Shown here: in pieces, positions 25,336-35,596 of the stretch
How the letters are laid out: each line of letters opens with the position of its first letter
Numbering within the stretch: the first letter of the stretch is position 1
NCBI GenBank assembly: GCA_015228935.1
Contig: JADGCO010000039.1
Span: 1-37,165 of the forward strand
Length of the DNA: 37,165 nt
Direction of reading: 5' to 3'
From: Magnetococcales bacterium
GTDB taxonomy: Bacteria; Pseudomonadota; Magnetococcia; Magnetococcales; DC0425bin3
Made by a program: the position numbers and the translations under genes
The notes under the pieces: generated by a model
Database searches by the model: none
Seen by the model: the letters and a program-made list of their open reading frames with translations, nothing else
Told to the model about the DNA's origin: nothing

Positions 25336-26055
25336 TCAGCGTGATAAGTTGTAGCGCAAGATGCAATAGATGGCCCAGAATCCATCCCGCCAGGTGATCT
25401 TTTTGCCGTCAGCATAGGATCGTCCATGGTAGCTGATGCCCACCTCGTAGATGCGGATGGCACTGCCCAACCTGGCCACCTTGGCCGTGATTTCCGGTTC
25501 AAAACCAAAACGGTTTTCCTCAATCTGGATGGCGGCCAGGACCTCACGGCGGAACACCTTGAAACAGGTCTCCATGTCCGTCAGGTTCAGGTTGGTGAAA
25601 ATGTTGGAAAGCAGGGTGAGAAAACGGTTGCCGACAGAGTGCCAGAAATAGAGAACCCGCCCGGCATCCCCACCGCGGAAACGGGAGCCGTACACCACAT
25701 CAGCCACCCCGTCCAGAATCGGTTTCAACAGGCGCGGGTACTCGCACGGGTCGTACTCCAGATCGGCATCCTGTACCAGGACCAGATCCCCGGTTGCCGC
25801 CTGAAAGCCGGCCCGCAAGGCCGCTCCTTTTCCCTGGTTGACGGGTTGCACGACCAGGCGGATGGTATCTGGATGTTGCCGGGCCAGATCCTGGGCCAAT
25901 TCCCGGGAGTTGTCCCGGGAGCCGTCATCAACGATAATGATTTCCCTTTGCAAGCCAAGTGTTTCGGCTGTCAGCACCCGCCCGACCAGAGAGACCAGGG
26001 TTTTGGCCTCGTTGTAGCAGGGGACGACGATGGTCAGGCTTTTGGCATTTTTCAT
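25336..26055 (-). CDS. DPM1-like family 2 glycosyltransferase
   Basis: A 239-residue GT-A glycosyltransferase of the dolichyl/polyprenyl-phosphate sugar synthase type. Visible motifs are IVVPCYNEA at the N-terminus, IIIVDDGSRDNS (43-50), the GKGAALRAGFQAATGD segment, and the metal-binding VQDADLEYDP (94-103). The later segments GSRFRGGDA, NLTDMETCFKVFRRE and RFGFEPEITAK are characteristic of this subfamily, with acceptor specificity not readable. There are no membrane segments, so it is the soluble catalytic type. It probably transfers a sugar from a nucleotide donor to a polyprenyl phosphate for envelope glycan or lipid A modification, which is inference. Its ATG lies 7 bases after the glnD stop, so co-transcription is likely although the functions differ. 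Confidence 0.88.
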   Translation of the reverse strand: MKNAKSLTIVVPCYNEAKTLVSLVGRVLTAETLGLQREIIIVDDGSRDNSRELAQDLARQHPDTIRLVVQPVNQGKGAALRAGFQAATGDLVLVQDADLEYDPCEYPRLLKPILDGVADVVYGSRFRGGDAGRVLYFWHSVGNRFLTLLSNIFTNLNLTDMETCFKVFRREVLAAIQIEENRFGFEPEITAKVARLGSAIRIYEVGISYHGRSYADGKKITWRDGFWAIYCILRYNLSR

Positions 26056-26062
26056 GGCAAGC

Positions 26063-28888
26063 TCATGATTTTTTTTCTGGTTTTGACTCGCGACCCCACT
26101 GGTCCATGGTCTGCACCAGGCTCAGCGTGATGGTGCGAATCTTGGTTTCAGTCAATTTGAGGCCGAACATGTCTTTCAGATAGAAGACATCGACCGCCCG
26201 TTCGCCATAAGTGGAAACCTTGGCGGTGCCAATTTGGATCCCTTGTCGTTCCATCTCCCGGGTGACCGCATAGAGCAATCCGAGACGATCCAGGGCATTG
26301 ATTTCCAGGACCGTGGAGGTGTCGGAAAAGTCGTTGTCCCATTCAACCGTGCTGGGGACCTCGAAATATTCGTGCTTGCGGGTGGTGACCTTGGAACCGG
26401 CCAGCAGTTGATCTGGATGGGTATGGCCCGTGAGAACTGCCCGCAAGGTTTTTTCAATCCGGGCCAGCTTTTCTTCATTGCGAATGGCTCCCCCTTTGGG
26501 CTCTTCCAGGACAAAAATATCGAATACCATGCCATCCCGGGTCAGGTTGCCATTGGCTGCCAGAATATTGGCTGATTCGGCGGCCAGGGCACCGGAAATT
26601 TCCGCAAACAGACCGGCGTGATCCTGGGTCTGGACGAGCAGGGTGGTGGTATCGGAATTCGGATTGGGCAGGAAGGCGATGGCCAACGGCTGATGCAATT
26701 GCGCCACCAGGGCCGTAAAATGATCGGCGATATCTTCCGGCTCGTTGCCGACGAAATAGTCGGAATAAAACCGGTCCAGATAATTGTTGACCGTGGCGAC
26801 AGGATAGTTGGGTATGAGGATTTCCTGGACGGATTCGCGTTTTTGTCTGGCCTGTCGTGCCAGCTCGTCGGCGGGATAGAGACCCTTGTTGAGAAACTCC
26901 AGGACCAGATTGTACAGGCGAAGCAGGAGGTTGGCCTTCCATTGATTCCAGACTCCGGGTCCCACGGCCCGAATGTCGGCAATGGTGAGCAACAGCAGCA
27001 GGTCCAGGTTGGTCTGATTGCCGACCATGCGGGAAAATTGGACGATTGTCTGGGGATCGTTGATATCGCGTCGGAAGGCCGTGCGGGAAAAGATCAGATG
27101 GTTTTCCACCAGCCAGGCCACCTGTCTGGTTTCCCACTCCGGCAGGCCCAGACGGGAACACACGTCCAGGGCAATGATGGCGCCGGCTTTTTCATGCTGG
27201 CCACCCCGCCCCTTGGCAATGTCATGGAACAAAACCCCGAGATGCAAGACCACCGGATGGCGAATCTTGCGCATGATCTGGGTGAAATGGGGCAGATCCT
27301 CTTCCTTGCCGGACTTGATATGGCGCAGGTTTTCCACGGCCCGGATGGTATGTTCATCCACGGTGAAAATGTGGAAAAGGTCGTGTTGCGACTGGCCGAT
27401 GATGCGCCCGAACTCGGGAAGATACCGTCCCAGGATCCGACACAGGTTCATCATGCGCAACACCCAGGCAACGGACATGCGGCCACTCAGCATGTTCAAA
27501 AAAATCAGATTGATTTCCGGATTGCGGCGGAATTCCCGATCCACCAGCCCCAGATTGCGGGTGACGAGCCGGATCGTGTCGGGATGAATGCCTTTCACGT
27601 AGCGCTGCGCCACTTCGAACAGGCGCATCAACCGCACCGGATTTTCCTGGAAGGCCTCGGCATGGGTCACCGCCACCTTGTCGCCCATCAGGATGAACAC
27701 ATCTTCAAGCAGTTCCTGTTCGTCTTCGTCGGATTGCAGTTGTTCTTCCTGGTATTTCTGCAAAAGGACACAGGTGAGATTGCCCACCTGCTTGGCGACC
27801 TGATAATACCGGCGCATGAATTGCTCGACCCCGCGCATGTGGGGCCGGTCCCGGTAACCAAAAGCGGCAGCGATTTCCAACTGTTGCTGGAACGTCAGAC
27901 GGTCATCACGGCGTCCTGCCCCGTAGTGCAGGGCATTGCGCACCCGCAACAAAAATTCCCGGCAGCGCTGGAAAGTCAGACACTCCTCCTCGGTGATGAT
28001 GCCCTTTTCCACCAGATCCATGATGCGCTTGACGCGATACCGGTACTCCGAAATCCAGAGAAACGTGTGAATATCCCGCAAGCCGCCAGGATTTTCCTTG
28101 ATGTTCGGCTCCAGGTAGAACATGGAGTTGCCAAACCGTTCATGGCGTTGGCGTTGTTCGACGAGCTTGTCGCGCTGGAATCCCTCCACATCTTCCAGGA
28201 GCGTCTTGTCCAGCAGGATGGTGCGATAGCGGCGGAACAGCCGCTTGTTGCCTGCCAGAAAGCGTGACTCCAGGAGCGAGGTCCGGATTTCAGTTTCCTT
28301 GCTGGCCTGGTCGATGCAATCCTGGATGTTGCGTACCGCATGGCCGACCTCCAGGCGGAGATCCCACAAAAAGTAGAGCATCCACTCCACCTGCACGCCG
28401 AACTGGGCCTGCGTTCCATCCGGGAGGAGGAACAACAGGTCAATGTCGGAGTAGGGGGCGAGTTCTCCCCGTCCATAACCGCCGGTGGCGATCAGACAAA
28501 ATTGCACGGGGGGCCTGACCTGGCGACGCCGTTCCTTGATGCGGTGCATCAATCTTTGCAATAAAGGCTGTGGCTGATCCGGGGCATTTTTGGCTGTGGT
28601 GCCGGAAATGGATGATTCGTTGCCGGTGCGTATCAGTAAATAAAGGCGGCGCAACAGGATGTCCATCAAATAGGCATGGCCGCGGACGATGTACTGACCT
28701 GTGGCCCCCTCCAGGTGACTTTGACGCAATCGCTCCCGGCCCTGTTGCAAATGCTGACGGAATACCTCCAGCAGGGCACTCCGACTGGCGTCAAGGGCGG
28801 CACGCGCTCCGGCCTGATCGAGAATGGCGGAAATCTGCCGATCCAGTTCTTCCAGGTCAACGATGGTTCTCTTGCGAAATTTCGACAC
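26063..28888 (-). CDS. glnD: [protein-PII] uridylyltransferase / uridylyl-removing enzyme GlnD
   Basis: A 941-residue bifunctional nitrogen sensor. It uridylylates PII under nitrogen limitation and removes UMP when glutamine is high. Domains in order: nucleotidyltransferase with GGYGRGELAPYSDIDLLFL (136-154, catalytic Asp148 and Asp150); a helical central region; an HD phosphohydrolase domain with HLGVLFHDIAKGRGGQHEK (His-Asp near 555-556); and two C-terminal ACT domains (about 725-800 and 850-930; QTQDHAGLFAEISGALA and NALDRLGLLYAVTREM) that bind glutamine. Length and order are typical. The start is GTG at 28888 with AAGGAG five bases upstream. It is divergent from mreB, with a perfect 16-base palindrome 20 bases ahead of the start codon in the shared region. 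Confidence 0.96.
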   Translation of the reverse strand: MSKFRKRTIVDLEELDRQISAILDQAGARAALDASRSALLEVFRQHLQQGRERLRQSHLEGATGQYIVRGHAYLMDILLRRLYLLIRTGNESSISGTTAKNAPDQPQPLLQRLMHRIKERRRQVRPPVQFCLIATGGYGRGELAPYSDIDLLFLLPDGTQAQFGVQVEWMLYFLWDLRLEVGHAVRNIQDCIDQASKETEIRTSLLESRFLAGNKRLFRRYRTILLDKTLLEDVEGFQRDKLVEQRQRHERFGNSMFYLEPNIKENPGGLRDIHTFLWISEYRYRVKRIMDLVEKGIITEEECLTFQRCREFLLRVRNALHYGAGRRDDRLTFQQQLEIAAAFGYRDRPHMRGVEQFMRRYYQVAKQVGNLTCVLLQKYQEEQLQSDEDEQELLEDVFILMGDKVAVTHAEAFQENPVRLMRLFEVAQRYVKGIHPDTIRLVTRNLGLVDREFRRNPEINLIFLNMLSGRMSVAWVLRMMNLCRILGRYLPEFGRIIGQSQHDLFHIFTVDEHTIRAVENLRHIKSGKEEDLPHFTQIMRKIRHPVVLHLGVLFHDIAKGRGGQHEKAGAIIALDVCSRLGLPEWETRQVAWLVENHLIFSRTAFRRDINDPQTIVQFSRMVGNQTNLDLLLLLTIADIRAVGPGVWNQWKANLLLRLYNLVLEFLNKGLYPADELARQARQKRESVQEILIPNYPVATVNNYLDRFYSDYFVGNEPEDIADHFTALVAQLHQPLAIAFLPNPNSDTTTLLVQTQDHAGLFAEISGALAAESANILAANGNLTRDGMVFDIFVLEEPKGGAIRNEEKLARIEKTLRAVLTGHTHPDQLLAGSKVTTRKHEYFEVPSTVEWDNDFSDTSTVLEINALDRLGLLYAVTREMERQGIQIGTAKVSTYGERAVDVFYLKDMFGLKLTETKIRTITLSLVQTMDQWGRESKPEKKS

Positions 28889-30157
<1,269 letters not shown>

Positions 30158-30178
30158 CCGACATCGGGAGCCCAATAC

Positions 30179-31045
30179 TTGGACTCCTTGTTCAATCTGC
30201 TCAGAGAGCATCGCCATACCATCGCCGCCACGATCTTCATGCTGGTGGCGATCTTTTTGATGTTGTCCGTCCGCACCGGGACCGTCGCCTATCATGCCAT
30301 CCAGGAAATGGTCCTGGATCTGGTGGGACCGGTGCAACAACTCGTGCATGTCTCCCTGGAAACCTACGAAACTTCCAAAAGAACATTGGATTCCTGGGTT
30401 CTTGTCCACGAAGAAAACGAACGCCTGAAAAAAGAGCTGGAGCAGCGCAAGGTCACTCTGGTACAAAAAGAGGAACTTGTGCTGGAAAATCGCCGTCTCC
30501 GGAACCTGCTGAACATGCGGCTGGATCCGATCTACATGACGGTTTCGGCCCGGGTTGTGGGCATCTCCTCGTCGGTCTTTGCCCGTTCCCTGATCCTGAA
30601 CGCCGGCAGGATGGATGGCGTGCGCATCAATACCCCCGTCATCTCCACGGAAGGGTTGGTGGGCAAGATTGTCGAGATTGGTCAATACCATTCGGTGGCC
30701 TTGACCCTGCTGGATCTCAACTCCCGAACCCCGGTGCGCATTCAACGCAACCGTATTCCCGGCATTGCCACCGGTGCCAACGATCACGTCATCAGTATGG
30801 AATTTGTCGCCAAGGATGCCGATATTCAAATCCAGGACCTGGTCATCACCTCGGGTATCGGGGGCATATTTCCCAGGGGTCTGGTCGTGGGGCGGGTCGT
30901 GGCTTTTACACCTCCGGATGTGGGTTTGTTCCAGAAAGTCACCCTGGCCCCGGCAGTTGATTTTGATCGGATCGAGGAGGTATCGCTGCTTCTCGTTCCC
31001 GATAACGATCCTCGGCACAAGATTCAGTTGAGGTCCAATCCTTGA
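30179..31045 (+). CDS. mreC: rod-shape-determining protein MreC
   Basis: A 288-residue bitopic inner-membrane protein. A cytoplasmic basic start is followed by a single membrane segment (about 14-33, IAATIFMLVAIFLMLSV), a periplasmic coiled coil (HEENERLKKELEQRKVTLVQ region, ~75-110), and the two beta-barrel MreC core with VSARVVGISSSVFARSLILN and VVTSGIGGIFPRGLVVG-like strands (here DLVITSGIGGIFPRGLVVGR). It links MreB and PBP2/RodA in the elongasome. The start is an unusual TTG (30179) with GGGAG nine bases upstream; no in-frame ATG lies before the membrane segment. Its stop overlaps the mreD start (TTGA). Confidence 0.95.
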   Translation: MDSLFNLLREHRHTIAATIFMLVAIFLMLSVRTGTVAYHAIQEMVLDLVGPVQQLVHVSLETYETSKRTLDSWVLVHEENERLKKELEQRKVTLVQKEELVLENRRLRNLLNMRLDPIYMTVSARVVGISSSVFARSLILNAGRMDGVRINTPVISTEGLVGKIVEIGQYHSVALTLLDLNSRTPVRIQRNRIPGIATGANDHVISMEFVAKDADIQIQDLVITSGIGGIFPRGLVVGRVVAFTPPDVGLFQKVTLAPAVDFDRIEEVSLLLVPDNDPRHKIQLRSNP

Positions 31046-31536
31046 TCAGGTCGCTTGTCGCTCCCTGGATGCCGGCCACCACGCTTTTGCTGGCGATCAC
31101 CATACAGGAAATGGCACTTCCCTGGCCGGGGTGGCACCTGTTTCGTCCCAATCTGGTACTCATTTGTTTGTTTTATTGGCGATTGTACCGTCCGGATCGG
31201 TGTGGTCCCGGGCTGGCGTTTCTCAGTGGATTGGCCGTAGACTCCCTGACGACCCTGCCCCTGGGAATTTCGGCCATCACGCATATTCTGCTCATTCTGG
31301 CGGTGGGACATTTTGGCAACCGTTTGCGGGCTTTGGATTTTCTTTTCCTGATCCTGGTTCTGGGCCTTCTGTGCCTGTTGGAGCAGCTTGTGCAGATGGG
31401 GATGATTTCCATGTTTCGGTATCCTGGAACCCAGTGGTATCTGCCGGGATACCGGGCCATTGCTACTTCCCTGATGGCTGCCCCGTTGGTCTCTGCCCTG
31501 ATCTGGGTTCACCGCCAGTGGCTGGAGAGTGCCTGA
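31042..31536 (+). CDS. mreD: rod-shape-determining membrane protein MreD
   Basis: A 164-residue, highly hydrophobic protein with about five membrane segments (e.g. LVLICLFYWRLYRP, GPGLAFLSGLAVDSLTTLPL, FLFLILVLGLLCLLEQLV), the usual size for MreD. The GLAVDSLTTLPLGISA stretch matches the family's conserved D-x-x-x-x-x-x-G segment. It forms part of the MreCD complex that activates PBP2-RodA. The start is TTG at 31042, overlapping the mreC TGA stop as TTGA, so translation is coupled; AGGT lies upstream. The stop is immediately followed by the ATG of mrdA (TGAATG). Confidence 0.93.
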   Translation: MIRSLVAPWMPATTLLLAITIQEMALPWPGWHLFRPNLVLICLFYWRLYRPDRCGPGLAFLSGLAVDSLTTLPLGISAITHILLILAVGHFGNRLRALDFLFLILVLGLLCLLEQLVQMGMISMFRYPGTQWYLPGYRAIATSLMAAPLVSALIWVHRQWLESA

Positions 31537-33408
31537 ATGCTGGAAGACGATCACGAACTGTTCAGGGTGGATGCCCGACGCCGTCTTCTCCTCATTGGTG
31601 GCCTGGGGGGGGTATTGTTTTCGGTTTTGGGGATTCGGCTCTTTCATTTGCAGTTGCTCAAAGGGGGGGAGTATCGCGACCTGGCGGAAAACAATCGCAT
31701 CAGCCTGCAACCGGTTCCAGCCCCACGTGGCCACATTTTTGATCGTAACGGCTCGATTTTGGTGGAAAACCGGCCTGACTATCGGCTGGCGGTCATCCCG
31801 GAACTTTCGGGCGGCCTGCCGAAAACCCTGGAAAGATTGCGTGCCTACATCGAAATCACCGACAAGGACATCGAGGGAATCCTCAAACAGGCCCGCAAGC
31901 AGCGCTCTTTTCTGCCGGTCAAAATCCGTTCCCACCTGACCTGGCGGGAGGTCAGCCGCATCGAGGTGCGCAGCCACCTGTTTCCGGGTGCCATCATTCA
32001 AATACAGTCCCGGCGGCACTATCCCTTTGGCAGCCTGGGGGCGCATGTGCTTGGCTATCTGGGCGAGATCACCGAAACAGATAAACGGGATTTCACCGAT
32101 ACCACATTTTTGGGTATGGAAGATGCCCATCTGGTCAAACGGGATCTCAATGACGTTCGTTTCCGTTCCGGGGATCTGGTGGGCAAGACCGGGGTGGAGC
32201 GCCGTTTTGAAACCGTTCTCCGTGGTCAGGAGGGGGTACGCAAGATGGAAGTCAATGCCCTGGGACGCCAGGTGCGGGAACTGGGACATTCGTCCCCCAT
32301 GCCGGGGGATGATCTTTATCTGACTCTGGACATTGATTTGCAGAGAGACACGGAAGCGGCCCTGGGTGAAAAACTGGGTGCCGTGGTGGTCATGGATCCC
32401 CGTACCGGTGAAATATTGGCCATGGTCAGTCGGCCGGCCTACGATCCGAACGCCTTCATCCGGGGTTTCGGTCCGGGACAGTGGCGCTCCCTGATCACCA
32501 ATCCGGGTCGCCCGTTGACCAACAAGGCCATTCAGGGCCAGTATCCTCCGGGTTCCACCTTCAAGATGGTCGTTGCCCTGGCCGGTCTGGCCGAAGGCAA
32601 GATCGGAGCCAATGACCGGGTGGTCTGCAATGGTCACATCGAACGGGAAAAAGTGCGCTTTCATTGCTGGAAAAAGAGTGGTCACGGTTCCGTGGATCTG
32701 GTCCAGGCCATCGCCCAATCCTGCGATGTCTATTTTTATCGCCTGGCGGACAAGATCGGCATCGATGCCCTGGAGCGTTATGCCCGAAAATTCGGCTTCG
32801 GTGAACTTTCCGGTATTCGTCTGGTGGGTGAACGTCCGGGATTGATGCCATCACGGGAGTGGAAACGGGCCAGGCAGCGTGCCCCGTGGTATCCGGGAGA
32901 GACCCTGATCACGGCCATCGGTCAGGGTTATGTCATGGCGACGCCCGTGCAGTTGGCCAGCATGGTGGCCACCATTGCCAATGGCGGCATCCTGTATCAG
33001 CCGGCCATGGTGCGTCCGGGCAACAAGTCAACCGCCGTGGTGCGGCGACGGATTCGCATCGATCCCCAGCATCTGGCCCTGGTCAAACATGGCATGGAAG
33101 AGGTTCTCAATGGTTCGCGTGGCACGGCCCGCCAGGCCGCACCCAAGGGCGTGCGTGCTGCCGGCAAAACCGGAACTTCCCAGGTCGTGCGCCAAAAGCG
33201 GGAAGAGAGCGGCAAGGCCATTCCCTCGAGTGATCCACGGTTCCAGGATCACGCCCTTTTTGTCTGTTATGCCCCGGTGGAGTCTCCCGAACTGGCCATT
33301 GCCGTGATCATTGAACATGGTGGTCATGGCAGCTCAGCCGCAGCACCGGTGGCACGGGATATTCTTGAGCGCCATTTTGCCCGGAAAAATGCCGGTCTGG
33401 AGACTTGA
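31537..33408 (+). CDS. mrdA: penicillin-binding protein 2 (elongation transpeptidase)
   Basis: A 623-residue class B PBP. It has a short cytoplasmic tail, a membrane anchor (about 17-40), a pedestal/dimerisation domain with APRGHIFDRNGSILVENRPDY (broken here as APRGHIFDRNG and LVENRPDYRLA), and the transpeptidase domain. The active site is complete: Ser340 in PPGSTFKM (SxxK with Lys343), SCD at 395-397 (SxN-type position), and KTGTS at 544-548. It cross-links side-wall peptidoglycan in partnership with the RodA glycosyltransferase. It starts directly on the mreD stop codon with GGAGAG upstream, so it is co-transcribed and coupled. The SxN motif has Asp rather than Asn, which is also typical of many PBP2 proteins. 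Confidence 0.96.
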   Translation: MLEDDHELFRVDARRRLLLIGGLGGVLFSVLGIRLFHLQLLKGGEYRDLAENNRISLQPVPAPRGHIFDRNGSILVENRPDYRLAVIPELSGGLPKTLERLRAYIEITDKDIEGILKQARKQRSFLPVKIRSHLTWREVSRIEVRSHLFPGAIIQIQSRRHYPFGSLGAHVLGYLGEITETDKRDFTDTTFLGMEDAHLVKRDLNDVRFRSGDLVGKTGVERRFETVLRGQEGVRKMEVNALGRQVRELGHSSPMPGDDLYLTLDIDLQRDTEAALGEKLGAVVVMDPRTGEILAMVSRPAYDPNAFIRGFGPGQWRSLITNPGRPLTNKAIQGQYPPGSTFKMVVALAGLAEGKIGANDRVVCNGHIEREKVRFHCWKKSGHGSVDLVQAIAQSCDVYFYRLADKIGIDALERYARKFGFGELSGIRLVGERPGLMPSREWKRARQRAPWYPGETLITAIGQGYVMATPVQLASMVATIANGGILYQPAMVRPGNKSTAVVRRRIRIDPQHLALVKHGMEEVLNGSRGTARQAAPKGVRAAGKTGTSQVVRQKREESGKAIPSSDPRFQDHALFVCYAPVESPELAIAVIIEHGGHGSSAAAPVARDILERHFARKNAGLET

Positions 33409-33413
33409 GATTC

Positions 33414-34565
33414 ATGGCCCGCGCCGATGACAATAAAAATTTTCTCTCTTCCGAAGATGCCGTCGCCTTGCGTCTGCGCGAACGTCTGGCCCGCTTTCCC
33501 TGGGGATTGCTGCTGTTATTGACTCTGGCGGCCTGTATTGGTTTGACAGTGCTTTTTTCCGCCGTGGGTCGGCGCAATATTGGCATGCTGTTCAGTCAAA
33601 CCGTGCGTTTCGGCTTTTCCCTGGTGCTGATGGTGATTCTGGCCCTGGCCAATGAAAAGGTCTACCGTCGTTATGCCTACCTGATTTATGGCCTGATCCT
33701 TTTAATGTTGGTGGCGGTGGCCATCATGGGGGATGTCGGCATGGGGGCACGAAGGTGGTTGGAGATCGGTTTTGTGCGTCTGCAACCTTCGGAACTCATG
33801 AAAGCAGCCATTGTTCTGGCCCTGGCGCGCTATTTTCACGACCAGTCCGCCTCCCCTTTGCGGCTGCGGGATGTCCTGATTCCCTTGTGTCTCATCCTGG
33901 CTCCTCTGGCTTTGATCGTTCATCAACCCGACCTGGGGACGGCGGTCATTGTGGCGGTCATCAGCGGTGCGGTCATCTTTGTGGCAGGTCTTTCCTGGCA
34001 TGCCATCCTGGCCACCGTCATCATTGTGCCGGCGTCGTTTCCCCTGCTTTGGAATTTTCTCCATGACTACCAGAAACGCCGCATTTTTACCCTGTTTTTC
34101 CCGGAAGACGATCCCCTGGGGGCCGGATATCACATCATCCAATCCAAGATTGCCGTGGGTTCCGGAGGTTTGACCGGCAAGGGGTTCATGGGTGGCAGTC
34201 AGAGTCATCTGGACTTTCTTCCCGAGCGGCACACCGATTTTATTTTTTCGGTTTTGGCGGAAGAGTGGGGGTTCCTGGGGGCTGTCATTCTGATCGTCAT
34301 CTATGGCCTGATCACCTTGCGGGGAATCACCATCGCGGTCATGGCTCGGGACCGGTTCGGCCTGCTCCTGGCCTCGGGATTGCTTTCCCTTTTTCTGTTT
34401 CAGGTCATCATCAATATTGGCATGGTCATTGGCTTGTTGCCTGTGGTGGGCATTCCGCTGCCGCTGGTCAGTTATGGAGGCAGCTCCATGATCACCGTCA
34501 TGCTGGCCATGGGTCTTTTGGCACATGTAAGCATTCACTCCAAACAACACGGTCGCGCTGTTTAG
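33414..34565 (+). CDS. rodA: peptidoglycan glycosyltransferase RodA (SEDS family)
   Basis: A polytopic SEDS protein of about 383 residues with ten predicted membrane segments. Family landmarks are the MGARRWLEIGFVRLQPSELMK region (near 100-120, given here as GARRWLEIGFVRLQPSE), HQPDLGTAVIV, GSGGLTGKGFMGGSQSHLDF, ERHTDFIFSVLAEEWGFLG and the C-terminal PLPLVSYGGSSM. It polymerises lipid II glycan strands with PBP2. The frame also opens at TTG 33405, overlapping the mrdA stop as TTGA with GGAG three bases upstream; ATG 33414 is preferred but the TTG is possible, as in mreD. Its last codons and stop lie inside a duplicated stretch shared with the start of lpxD. Confidence 0.94.
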   Translation: MARADDNKNFLSSEDAVALRLRERLARFPWGLLLLLTLAACIGLTVLFSAVGRRNIGMLFSQTVRFGFSLVLMVILALANEKVYRRYAYLIYGLILLMLVAVAIMGDVGMGARRWLEIGFVRLQPSELMKAAIVLALARYFHDQSASPLRLRDVLIPLCLILAPLALIVHQPDLGTAVIVAVISGAVIFVAGLSWHAILATVIIVPASFPLLWNFLHDYQKRRIFTLFFPEDDPLGAGYHIIQSKIAVGSGGLTGKGFMGGSQSHLDFLPERHTDFIFSVLAEEWGFLGAVILIVIYGLITLRGITIAVMARDRFGLLLASGLLSLFLFQVIINIGMVIGLLPVVGIPLPLVSYGGSSMITVMLAMGLLAHVSIHSKQHGRAV

Positions 34566-34678
34566 GGAGTTTCCGTGATGAAATTGTCTGACATTGTCCG
34601 CCTGCCTGCCAACCGACACGGTCGCGCCGTTTCAGGGAGTTCCCGTGATGAAATTGTCTGACATTGCCCGTCTGCTTG
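34547..34678. repeat. degenerate tandem duplication spanning rodA end and lpxD start
   Basis: Copies at 34547-34608 and 34616-34678 differ by five transitions and one single-base indel. Each contains the sequence of the rodA C-terminus (HGRAV), an AGGGAG ribosome binding site, an ATG and the first ~10 codons of lpxD. The indel removes the rodA stop codon in the second copy. The second copy is the real lpxD start; the first opens a 27-codon ORF. Confidence 0.9.
34578..34661 (+). CDS. putative 27-residue leader ORF overlapping the lpxD start
   Basis: The upstream copy of the lpxD start has its own AGGGAG and ATG and begins MKLSDIVRLPANRHGRAVSG, the first eight residues nearly matching LpxD (MKLSDIAR). 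It then runs through the remainder of the duplication and stops at TGA 34659-34661, 12 bases inside lpxD. The overlap would couple or interfere with lpxD initiation. The product resembles no known peptide; it may be a by-product of the duplication. Confidence 0.4.
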   Translation: MKLSDIVRLPANRHGRAVSGSSRDEIV

Positions 34679-35592
34679 ATTTGCAACACTTCGGACCGGA
34701 TGTGACCATCACCGGTGTTGCGCCCATTGAGTCCGCCGGACCCGGCGATCTGACCTATGTTGCCAAAAAAAATTATCTGGCTCAAACCTCGGCGGCAACA
34801 GCCCTTCTGTTGCCGCCGGATCTGGCCGAGGCCACTGACAAGCCAAGGATGGTGACGCCGCATCCGGCCATGGATCTGGGCCGGGCCGGTCGCCTGTTTG
34901 CCCTTCCGGAACTGACCGTGACGGGAGTTCACCCGAGCGCCGTCATCGATCCGTCGGCAACGTTGGGGGAGGGGGTCAGCGTGGGTCCGCGGGCCGTCAT
35001 TGGTTCCCAGGTTGCCATTGGTCCGCAAAGCGTCATCCATGCCGGGGTGGTCATCCATGAACGGTGTGTCATCGGTGCCCGCTGTGTCATTCACAGCAAC
35101 GCTGTGGTGGGATCCAATGGCTTCGGCTTCGAGTATATTGCCGGTCGCTATGAACGGATCCCCCATTTTGGCACTGTCCTGATCGAAGATGATGTGGAAA
35201 TCGGTGCCTCCACCACCATCGATCGTGCCCGGTTTGGCGTCACCCGGATCGGCTCCGGTACCCGCATCGACAATCTGGTCCAGATTGCCCATAATGTTCA
35301 GATCGGCCACAATGTCATGATCATTTCCCAGGTGGGAATTGCCGGTTCCTGTCAGATAGGCGATGGGGCGGTGCTGGCCGGGCAGGCCGGACTCGTGCCT
35401 CATGTCACCATTGGTGCAGGTGCCCGGGTCGGGGCAAGTACCGGTGTGGCCACGGATGTTCCCCCCGGGGTGGCATGGTCCGGCTGGTGGGGCAAGGAAC
35501 ATCGACGCAACATGGTGGAAGTCAACTGCATGCGTCAGTTGCCCGAGTTTATGAAACTGGTCAGAAGCTTCATGAAAAAATCGGAGGGTTGA
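34648..35592 (+). CDS. lpxD: UDP-3-O-(3-hydroxyacyl)glucosamine N-acyltransferase LpxD
   Basis: A 314-residue lipid A enzyme that adds the second acyl chain to UDP-3-O-acylglucosamine. The N-terminal uridine-binding domain contains ITGVAPIESAGPGDLTYVAK. It is followed by the left-handed beta-helix of hexapeptide repeats (VIDPSATLGEGVSVGPRAVI and onwards). The catalytic His is expected in LVQIAHNVQIGHNVMI, and the segment SNGFGFEY is the usual substrate-site motif. A short C-terminal helix ends in MKKSEG. ATG 34648 has GGGAG nine bases upstream. The frame stays open to 34594, but the extra residues are not LpxD-like. lpxA and fabZ, often adjacent, are absent. The gene carries a tandem copy of its own start upstream and is followed 4 bases later by arsM. 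Confidence 0.95.
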   Translation: MKLSDIARLLDLQHFGPDVTITGVAPIESAGPGDLTYVAKKNYLAQTSAATALLLPPDLAEATDKPRMVTPHPAMDLGRAGRLFALPELTVTGVHPSAVIDPSATLGEGVSVGPRAVIGSQVAIGPQSVIHAGVVIHERCVIGARCVIHSNAVVGSNGFGFEYIAGRYERIPHFGTVLIEDDVEIGASTTIDRARFGVTRIGSGTRIDNLVQIAHNVQIGHNVMIISQVGIAGSCQIGDGAVLAGQAGLVPHVTIGAGARVGASTGVATDVPPGVAWSGWWGKEHRRNMVEVNCMRQLPEFMKLVRSFMKKSEG

Positions 35593-35596
35593 ACCC

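Noticed and set aside
26618-28267. Plus-strand open frame of 549 codons
   Set aside because: It is antisense to glnD, whose catalytic motifs are intact. The translation has no family features.
31024-32718. Minus-strand open frame of 564 codons
   Set aside because: It is antisense to mreD and mrdA and shows no protein-like motifs.
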